Of a stretch of DNA of 56,793 nucleotides, positions 50,544 to 56,793 are shown piece after piece. The DNA is from Thiobacillus sp. Lineage in GTDB: Bacteria; Pseudomonadota; Gammaproteobacteria; Burkholderiales; Thiobacillaceae. Under the pieces are notes generated by a model. It did not search any database. It was not told the origin of the DNA and saw only the letters and a program-made list of their open reading frames with translations. The translations under genes and the position numbers were made by a program. Position 1 is the first letter of the stretch. Each line of letters opens with the position of its first letter. Location: assembly GCA_018263115.1 (NCBI GenBank), contig JADFDC010000012.1, positions 1 to 56,793 on the forward strand, given 5' to 3'.

Positions 50544-51188
50544 TCAGGCCGCGTTGTCTATCAATTCGCCTGCCGTATTCATGACCAGGACCAGTTGGAG
50601 CCGGTCCCGGACATTAAGCTTGTTGAATGCCGAGCCCAGATGCGCCTTGACGGTGCGCTCGGTAATGTTGAGCGTGCGGGCGATTTCCTTGTTGGTGGCG
50701 CCCTTGGCAACCTCCAGTGCCACCGCTCTTTCTCTTGATGTCAGTTGCTTCAAGGCGGCAGAAGAGGAAGGGGCGCGATCTCGGGAAAGCGCTTTTTCTG
50801 CGGCGTTGACGACCCGGCTCATCAAATCCTGGCCAATCCACAAGCCGCCGTGGCTGACGACAACGGCAATCTGTTTGAAAGTATCGGCGTTGGAAAGTGT
50901 GTGGCAATAGCCTTTTGCGCCCGCGTTCAGGGTCAGCAGCGCTTCCTGTTGGTCGGGTACTTTTGACATGGCGACCAAACGGCAATCGCGGAACAGGTTG
51001 GCTGCCGCCAGGACGGCTTCATCGATATTTTCGTTGAGAGAGGAAGGTAATTGCAGCCACAGCACATCGCCGGGGCGGACTTGTCCGACAAGTTCAAGTA
51101 CCTGCTGGCAGACCTTTCCCGCCGGGAAGGCTTTTTGCCAGCGTTCCAGCGAATCCGTGCGAGCGGAGATGCAGAAATGTTTTGTCAT
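50544..51188 (-). CDS. LuxR-type regulator with degenerate receiver domain
   Basis: A 214-residue protein with a C-terminal LuxR helix-turn-helix (LTSRERAVALEVAKGATNKE, then NITERTVKAHLGSAFNKL). The N-terminal domain has the general receiver layout but lacks the expected phosphoacceptor Asp: where a D should end the third strand it reads VLWLQLPSS. The conserved Lys region is also altered (GAKGYCHTLSN). So it is probably an orphan regulator controlled by binding rather than by phosphorylation. It overlaps the end of the HlyD gene by four bases (ATGA) and precedes the adhesin, suggesting control of the adhesin or secretion operon. Confidence 0.85.
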   Translation of the reverse strand: MTKHFCISARTDSLERWQKAFPAGKVCQQVLELVGQVRPGDVLWLQLPSSLNENIDEAVLAAANLFRDCRLVAMSKVPDQQEALLTLNAGAKGYCHTLSNADTFKQIAVVVSHGGLWIGQDLMSRVVNAAEKALSRDRAPSSSAALKQLTSRERAVALEVAKGATNKEIARTLNITERTVKAHLGSAFNKLNVRDRLQLVLVMNTAGELIDNAA

Positions 51189-52600
51189 CGTTCGGTTAAT
51201 GCATTCGCCTTGGCGCGTATAACGGGTTTTAACAGGTAAGTCAGGATGGATTTCTTGCCTGTCATCACGTCCACTTGGGCCACCATGCCGGGAATAATGG
51301 GCAGGTTTTTGCCGAGACTGGATTCCAGCGTTTTTACGCGGACCACGTAAAACGCATTTCCCTTGTCATCAGTTACTGTATCGGCGCCGATTTGCTCGAC
51401 TACAGCCTTGAGGCCGCCATAAATTGCAAAATCGTAGGCGGTAAATTTGACCAAGGCCGGCTGGCCGGGTCTCAAAAAGGCGATATCCTGGGGTTTGATT
51501 TGGGCTTCCAGCAGCAGTGCGTCATCCAGCGGAACGACTTCGATCACCTCCTTGCCTGGTTGAACCACGCCGCCCACAGTGTTGACCAGCAGGCGTTTGA
51601 CTGTGCCTCGAACGGGAGAGCGAACTTCGGCGTGCTTGACACGGTCGGCTAATGCCAAGTTGCCTTGCGATAAGCTATTCAACTTGGACATGGAATCAGA
51701 CAGCTCATTTCGCAGCAGATTGTGGAAGTTAAGCTCAACTTCCTGTATTTTGCGGCTAGCTTCGCTAATGGCGGCCTGAATACGGGAAATCTGCGCAGAC
51801 GCCTGCTCACGGTCGCCGCGCAGGCGCGCCAATTCACGTTCGAGCCGCAACAATTCCACTTCGGACACCGCGCCGGACTGGATCAAGGGCCGGGTGACGT
51901 CCAGTTCCTGCTTGACCAGCTCGTAACCGCGCTGGGCCTGCTCGCGTCGCGCCCGCATCTCGTTCAGTTCCTGGTCACGCTGGGCCAGCTGCTGGCGCGC
52001 GATGGCCAGCTGGGCGTCCAGCTCGGCCCGGCTGGAGTTGTAAAGGATGCGTTCCTGCTCGACCAGGCCGGGGTTTGCCTTGATCACTTCTTGCGGCGGG
52101 TCGAACGGTTTGCCCGAGGAAAGCGCCTGAAGCCGGGCCGTCTTCGCCAGCAAGGCATGATAGGTTGCCTGGCCTTCGCGCAGGGACGACACGAATCGCG
52201 TCGGGTCGATGCGCAGCAGCACATCGCCTGCGTTGACGGTCTGCCCTTCGTGGACCCTGATTTCCTCGACCACCCCGCCATCCACGCTTTGAATGACCTG
52301 CAGTTGGCTGGATGGGATCACGCGGCCTTCGCCGCGCGTGACTTCGTCGATTTTGGCGAAGCCGGCCCAAATGATCAGCACGAAAACCACCAGCATGCCC
52401 CATCGCAGCAAGGCGCGCGCGCGCAACGGCTCCTGTTCCAGCCGCGCCCAGTCGGCATCGGCCGTCCAGCCCAGCGATTCTTCCGGTCTGGGTGGAATCC
52501 AGCGGGCAAACATGCGGTCCATCCACGGACGGACATGCTTCGACCAGCTTGCCGAACTGTCGGCGGCCTTGGCAATGGCGGAAAAGAAATCGGCCTTCAT
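51185..52600 (-). CDS. lapC: HlyD-family type I secretion membrane-fusion protein
   Basis: Adaptor between the ABC transporter and the TolC channel, 471 residues. It starts in the cytoplasm, crosses the membrane once (GMLVVFVLIIWAGFAKID, about 68-85), and has periplasmic lipoyl/barrel-sandwich halves (VIPSSQLQVIQSVDGGVVEE and VVQPGKEVIEVVPLDDALL) enclosing a long alpha-helical coiled-coil hairpin (AQRGYELVKQELDVTRPLIQ and neighbouring stretches). A beta-barrel end follows. The start overlaps the ABC gene stop (ATGA) and its stop overlaps the LuxR-type gene start (ATGA). The match is to the LapC/HlyD type, and the partner genes support that name. Confidence 0.92.
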   Translation of the reverse strand: MKADFFSAIAKAADSSASWSKHVRPWMDRMFARWIPPRPEESLGWTADADWARLEQEPLRARALLRWGMLVVFVLIIWAGFAKIDEVTRGEGRVIPSSQLQVIQSVDGGVVEEIRVHEGQTVNAGDVLLRIDPTRFVSSLREGQATYHALLAKTARLQALSSGKPFDPPQEVIKANPGLVEQERILYNSSRAELDAQLAIARQQLAQRDQELNEMRARREQAQRGYELVKQELDVTRPLIQSGAVSEVELLRLERELARLRGDREQASAQISRIQAAISEASRKIQEVELNFHNLLRNELSDSMSKLNSLSQGNLALADRVKHAEVRSPVRGTVKRLLVNTVGGVVQPGKEVIEVVPLDDALLLEAQIKPQDIAFLRPGQPALVKFTAYDFAIYGGLKAVVEQIGADTVTDDKGNAFYVVRVKTLESSLGKNLPIIPGMVAQVDVMTGKKSILTYLLKPVIRAKANALTER

Positions 52601-54822
52601 GCGGCTTTCCCGATGCGGCCCTGGCGCAAGGCTTCGACAACCTGGTTTTTGGGGCCATCTGCCACGATCTTGCCGCTATCTACCACGATAATGCGGTCAA
52701 CCAGATCAAGCAGCGAGGTGCGATGCGTGACAATGATCATGGTTTTGCCTGCCGCATAGGTGCTTAGTCGTTGTTTGACGCCCTCTTCGCTGGAGTGGTC
52801 CATCGACCCGGTCGGCTCGTCCATCAGCAGAATTGGCGGGTCGTTGATGGCGGCGCGGGCCAGGGCAACGGCCTGACGCTGGCCGCCGGAAAGCGATTCG
52901 CCGCGTTCGCCGACAGCCATGTCGAAGCCTTTGGGATGATTGTTCACGAATTCCAGAATGCCACCCACTTCTGCGGCATTCAGTACGGCGGCATCATCCG
53001 CCGTGGGTGAGCTGATGGTCAGGTTGTCGCGCAGGGTGCCATAGAACAGCGTGATGTCCTGCGGCACATAGCCAATATTGCGGCGCAATTCGGAAGGGTC
53101 AAGCTGGCGCAGGTCGATGCCGTCCACCAGTACGGCGCCTTCTGTCGGCTGGTAAAGTCCCAGAATAAGTTTCTGCAAGGTGGTCTTGCCCGAACCCACC
53201 CGGCCCAGAATGGCCAGATGCTCGCCTGCACGGATTTTCAGCGTCACATCGCGCAAGGCCGAAATGTCCTGGTGGGGATAGGTAAAGCTGACGTTCTTGA
53301 ATTCGATATCGCCATTGAAGTGCTGGCGCGCGACAAAGTTCGAGTCGGCGGGCCGTTCCACCGGCTGTTCCAGAATGTTGTCCAGCGATTTCAAAGCCGT
53401 GGCCGCGTTGTGATACTGCGTCAACAGGCCTGCCACTTGGCTGATGGGTGCCAGCGAACGGGAGGCCAGCATGGTGCAGGCAATCAGGCCGCCCAGCGTA
53501 AGCTCGCCCTTGGAGATCAGATACACGCCGCCAATGACGACCAGCACATTCACGAACTGCTGGGCCCACATCGCGCCATTCATGGTGGAGGAGGACAGCA
53601 GCCGCAGTTGCGCGCTGACCCTGGACAGGAACGCGGCGCTGGATTCCCATTTTCGCTGCATCACGCTTTCAGCGCCCAGCGCCTTGATTGACTCAAGCCC
53701 GACGAGGCTTTCCACCAGCGTCGCGTTGCGCAGCGAGCTGGCGCGGTAGGTGGTTTCGGACAGCTCGTGCATTTTGCTGTGCACTGTCAGGGCGTACACC
53801 AGCACCAGCACGACGCCGAACAGGATTGGAAATACCAGCGGCCAGGCAATCCAGCCGATCACCACCAGAAAAATCACCGCGAAGGGCAGATCGATGAAGG
53901 CGGTGACCGTGGCGGAGGTAATGAAATCTCGCACGGTTTCGAAGGAGCGCAGGTTGGCCGCGAAAGACCCCGCCGACAGGGGCCGGTTTTCCAGGCGCAG
54001 ACCCAGTACCCGCTCCATGATATATGCGGAAAGTCGCACATCCACCCGGCTGCCGGCCAGATCCAGAAAGTAGCCGCGCATGGTGCGCAGCACCGCATCG
54101 GCCATCAGCACGATCACCACGCCCAACGCCAACATCCACAAAGTTTCGACCGCGTGATTCGGCACCACTCGGTCGTACACATTCATGGTGAACAGCGGCA
54201 TGGCCAACGCGAACAGATTGATCATGAATGCCGTCAGCATCACGTCACGATACAACGGTGCATTGTCGGCCAGCGTTCCCCAGAACCAGTGGCGGTGATG
54301 AACCCGCCCAACCTCGGGCGTGCGCGCATCGAAGCGGAACTCCGGCCGGGCAAAAATCGCATAGCCACTGTAGCGTTCAGCCAGCTTATCCTTTTCCAGC
54401 GCGACTTCCGATTCACCCAGTTCCGGGAAGACCACCCGCGCAGTGCTGCCATCATTTTGCCAGCCGAGCAGAACGCAGGCTTCTTCCTTGTCCAGCAGCA
54501 GCACGGCAGGGAACAGTGAGCTGTTCAGGGCTTCCAGCGGTTTCTTCACCACATTGCTGGTAAAGCCAGCGCGCTTTGCCGCGCGCCGGAACAGGGAAGG
54601 CGTCAGCCGATTCTTGACCAGGGGAAGACCGTCAATGGCTGCCTGTCGGTTCAAGGTGCCGCCATTAGCCTGCACAACCACCAGAAGGCATTCCAGCAGC
54701 GAATCCGGCTCTAAAGCCGAAGAAGCGGAATGTACAACAGGACCAGAGGCAGCCCTGTCGATGGGAATGACTTCCGGTGTTTCCGGTACGGAGCTTGGGT
54801 CTTTGTTCAAAGTCGTTATCAA
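52597..54822 (-). CDS. lapB: Type I secretion ABC transporter (LapB-type)
   Basis: A 741-residue inner-membrane exporter with three parts. First, an N-terminal C39-like peptidase domain of about 130 residues (SLLECLLVVVQANGGTLNRQ), which probably binds rather than cuts the substrate. Second, six membrane helices (about 170-470). Third, an ATP-binding domain with Walker A LGRVGSGKTTLQKLILGL, signature LSGGQRQAVALARA and Walker B ILLMDEPTGSMD. It starts at TTG 54822 (MITTLNKDPSS). A second in-frame TTG lies a few codons later, and no ATG is present. It is the first gene of the lapB-lapC-luxR operon. It uses ATP to push the adhesin through the channel. Confidence 0.94.
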   Translation of the reverse strand: MITTLNKDPSSVPETPEVIPIDRAASGPVVHSASSALEPDSLLECLLVVVQANGGTLNRQAAIDGLPLVKNRLTPSLFRRAAKRAGFTSNVVKKPLEALNSSLFPAVLLLDKEEACVLLGWQNDGSTARVVFPELGESEVALEKDKLAERYSGYAIFARPEFRFDARTPEVGRVHHRHWFWGTLADNAPLYRDVMLTAFMINLFALAMPLFTMNVYDRVVPNHAVETLWMLALGVVIVLMADAVLRTMRGYFLDLAGSRVDVRLSAYIMERVLGLRLENRPLSAGSFAANLRSFETVRDFITSATVTAFIDLPFAVIFLVVIGWIAWPLVFPILFGVVLVLVYALTVHSKMHELSETTYRASSLRNATLVESLVGLESIKALGAESVMQRKWESSAAFLSRVSAQLRLLSSSTMNGAMWAQQFVNVLVVIGGVYLISKGELTLGGLIACTMLASRSLAPISQVAGLLTQYHNAATALKSLDNILEQPVERPADSNFVARQHFNGDIEFKNVSFTYPHQDISALRDVTLKIRAGEHLAILGRVGSGKTTLQKLILGLYQPTEGAVLVDGIDLRQLDPSELRRNIGYVPQDITLFYGTLRDNLTISSPTADDAAVLNAAEVGGILEFVNNHPKGFDMAVGERGESLSGGQRQAVALARAAINDPPILLMDEPTGSMDHSSEEGVKQRLSTYAAGKTMIIVTHRTSLLDLVDRIIVVDSGKIVADGPKNQVVEALRQGRIGKAA

Positions 54823-54987
54823 CCGCTTAAATCGGGTCAGAATTGGTGTTCAAGTTAATGCAATTTCGGTGCTAATGCCTGTTTCCTTAAAGATTTTTAA
54901 TGTTTATACAAAGCCCTTTGTAGAAAAGAGCCTGGGCAATTCGACGCTAAGGTAATGATACTGAATGGAGTTTTGTTGTAGACAGAG

Positions 54988-55013
54988 AAAAGGGCACGTA
55001 AACGTGCCCTTTT
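54988..55013 (-). terminator. Terminator downstream of tRNA-Ala
   Basis: AAAAGGGCACG (54988-54998) pairs with CGTGCCCTTTT (55003-55013) around a four-base loop. On the reverse strand the stem ends in TTTT, followed by CTCTG. It sits 9 bases past the tRNA and before the lapB region. Confidence 0.85.
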
Positions 55014-55021
55014 GTGGGGTT

Positions 55022-55097
<76 letters not shown>

Positions 55098-55112
55098 TTT
55101 GAATTGCCGAAA

Positions 55113-55910
55113 TTATACCCGTGCGCGGCGCGTGGCCCAAGCCAGCATGATGACCCCCGCAACGATCATGGGCAGCGACAGCCACTGGCCCATGCTGACG
55201 ACGGTAGAGATGCCGAAGATGCCATGATCGGGTTCGCGGAAGTATTCGGCGATGAAGCGAAACATGCCGTAGCCGATGAGGAAGACGGCGGAAACCGCGC
55301 CTCTTGGCCGTTCCTTTCGAGCGTAAACCCACAGGATGATGAAGAGTAGCAGCCCTTCTCCCAGCGCCTGGTAAAGCTGGGAAGGGTGTCGGGGGATTGC
55401 TTCATCCATGGCCTGCGGAAATATCATGGTCCAGGGCAGGCTGGGGTCAGCCACACGACCCCAGAGCTCACCGTTGATGAAATTGCCGAGGCGGCCAAAC
55501 GCCAGGCCCAGCGGCACCAGCGGGGCGATGAAATCAGTGGTGGCGAGCCACGAAGCATTGTGTTTGCGCGCCCAGATGGCCACAGCGGCCAGCACGCCGA
55601 GGAAACCGCCGTGAAAGCTCATACCGCCTTTCCATACGGACAAGATCTCAGATGGGTGATCGAAGTAATAGCCGGGTTCGTAAAACAGCACCTGGCCCAG
55701 CCGGCCGCCCAGCACGACACCCAAAACCCCGTAGAAAAGCAGGTCATCCAGACCTTTTTCGGTCATGCCCAGTTCCGGCCGGGCTGCCAGCCGCCTTTTA
55801 CCCAGCCACCATAATTGCAGAAAGGCGAGCAGATACATCAGGCCGTACCAGTGCACCTTGAGCGGGCCGATGGAAAAGGCAACGGGATCGAATTGGGGAT
55901 GAACAAGCAT
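55113..55910 (-). CDS. lgt: Prolipoprotein diacylglyceryl transferase
   Basis: Inner-membrane enzyme that attaches diacylglycerol from phosphatidylglycerol to the lipobox cysteine of prolipoproteins. The 265-residue protein has about seven helices, the conserved [11 protein letters not shown] (H-G-G) loop and the family signature [14 protein letters not shown] (positions near 145-158). The start ATG encodes [23 protein letters not shown], which is typical. It diverges from ilvD, and the 94-bp gap between contains no further gene. Confidence 0.97.
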   Translation of the reverse strand: MLVHPQFDPVAFSIGPLKVHWYGLMYLLAFLQLWWLGKRRLAARPELGMTEKGLDDLLFYGVLGVVLGGRLGQVLFYEPGYYFDHPSEILSVWKGGMSFHGGFLGVLAAVAIWARKHNASWLATTDFIAPLVPLGLAFGRLGNFINGELWGRVADPSLPWTMIFPQAMDEAIPRHPSQLYQALGEGLLLFIILWVYARKERPRGAVSAVFLIGYGMFRFIAEYFREPDHGIFGISTVVSMGQWLSLPMIVAGVIMLAWATRRARV

Positions 55911-56004
55911 GTTTTTTCTCTCCTCTTCCGCCGGGAGAGGGGCCGGGGGTGAGGGCTGGGGTAAAATTGCACCAATTATCCCATTGAGTTAGTGAGTTAC
56001 TGAA

Positions 56005-56793
56005 ATGCCCGTTTACCGCTCCCATACCACCACCCACGGCCGCAACATGGCCGGCGCCCGCGCGCTGTGGCGCGCGACTGGCATGAAGGATGGGGACTTC
56101 GACAAGCCCATCATTGCCATTGCCAACTCGTTTACGCAATTTGTACCGGGTCACGTTCATCTGAAAGACCTTGGCCAGCTGGTCGCGCGCGAGATTGAGG
56201 CCGCGGGCGGCGTGGCCAAGGAATTCAATACCATCGCCGTGGATGACGGCATTGCCATGGGCCATGGCGGCATGCTGTATTCGTTGCCGTCACGTGATTT
56301 GATTGCCGACAGCGTGGAGTATATGGTTAACGCGCATTGCGCGGACGCGCTGGTGTGCATTTCCAACTGTGACAAGATCACCCCCGGCATGCTGATGGCC
56401 GCGCTGCGGCTGAATATTCCCACCGTATTCGTGTCGGGCGGGCCGATGGAATCGGGCAAGGCCAACATTCACGGCAAAATCATGAAGCTGGATCTGGTCG
56501 ATGCCATGGTGAGCGCGGCAGACGACAAAATGAGCGACGACGAAGTGATGCAGATGGAACGATCGGCCTGCCCCACCTGCGGTTCGTGCTCGGGAATGTT
56601 CACTGCCAACTCCATGAACTGCCTGACCGAGGCGCTGGGTTTGAGTCTGCCTGGCAATGGCTCGGTGCTGGCCACTCACTCGGAACGCAAGAACCTGTTC
56701 CTGGCCGCAGGCCGTTTGATCGTGAAGCTGGCGCGCCAGTATTACGAAAAGGACGACACAACGGTATTGCCGCGTTCCATCGCAACCTTTGAA
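56005..56793 (+). CDS. ilvD: Dihydroxy-acid dehydratase, N-terminal part
   Basis: Iron-sulfur enzyme in valine, leucine and isoleucine synthesis, removing water from dihydroxy acids to give 2-oxo acids. The gene runs off the window end after 263 residues. It starts [20 protein letters not shown], the family's standard beginning. The cluster ligands and signatures [15 protein letters not shown] and [20 protein letters not shown] are visible. The 3' half is outside the window, but the part seen is intact. It diverges from lgt. Confidence 0.97.
   Translation, partial: MPVYRSHTTTHGRNMAGARALWRATGMKDGDFDKPIIAIANSFTQFVPGHVHLKDLGQLVAREIEAAGGVAKEFNTIAVDDGIAMGHGGMLYSLPSRDLIADSVEYMVNAHCADALVCISNCDKITPGMLMAALRLNIPTVFVSGGPMESGKANIHGKIMKLDLVDAMVSAADDKMSDDEVMQMERSACPTCGSCSGMFTANSMNCLTEALGLSLPGNGSVLATHSERKNLFLAAGRLIVKLARQYYEKDDTTVLPRSIATFE

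Noticed and set aside
51722-52759. 345-residue open frame antisense to the HlyD and ABC genes
   Set aside because: Overlaps two intact genes and shows no start site or domain.

Overview
The window looks like a chromosomal segment of a Gram-negative betaproteobacterium, probably in or near the Nitrosomonadales. This rests on inference from the gene content and order (atpG-atpD-atpC followed by glmU-glmS; argS-SPOR-dsbA; priA next to hemE; gltB-gltD; lgt next to ilvD), the moderately high GC of the core genes judged by eye, and an outer-membrane-dependent secretion system. No 16S gene or other decisive taxon marker is present. I see no insertion sequence, prophage, CRISPR array or rRNA.

Layout. 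(1) 1-9097, forward: end of the ATP synthase operon with a clear terminator, an MMPL/RND-type exporter whose only usable start appears to be ATT, an overlapping small exported protein, then glmU and glmS for UDP-GlcNAc synthesis. (2) 9101-19226, accessory island of lower GC with frequent strand switching: two sulfotransferase-like proteins, a methyltransferase, a GT-A-like glycosyltransferase, a possible lectin-fold protein, then two closely similar CapK/PaaK-type adenylate-forming enzymes enclosing a small exported glycine-tailed protein, a GNAT acyltransferase and a cytochrome P450, followed by a LuxR-type response regulator. (3) 19304-35026, reverse, mostly housekeeping: SDR, dsbA, SPOR protein and argS in one tightly overlapping operon; an exported alpha/beta hydrolase; priA; hemE; two small secreted proteins; gltD and gltB. 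The 305-bp priA-hemE gap carries several DnaA-box matches and a perfect IHF consensus. (4) 35305-41706: a two-gene ABC-2 exporter, an UnbV/CRTAC1 beta-propeller protein overlapping an UnbU/RnfD-like membrane protein, and two tandem exported SRPBCC proteins. (5) 41888-54822: a complete Lap-type surface adhesion module made of a TolC-type outer-membrane protein with an extra NTF2-like domain, LapG protease, LapD c-di-GMP receptor, a 1093-residue RTX adhesin with an N-terminal retention module, an orphan LuxR regulator, and the HlyD and ABC components of the type I secretion system. (6) 55022-56793: tRNA-Ala(CGC), lgt and the start of ilvD.

How the parts work together. The Lap module is self-contained. 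The ABC transporter, adaptor and TolC channel would export the adhesin, whose retention module would stay in the channel until LapG cleaves it. LapD, with degenerate GGDEF and EAL motifs, would hold LapG back when c-di-GMP is high. The expected Ala-Ala cleavage motif is replaced by Gly-Ala. The least explained part is the CapK-GNAT-P450-CapK island. Its enzymes (acid activation twice, oxidation, acyl transfer) could together build or attach a small acyl product, but no substrate can be read from the sequence.
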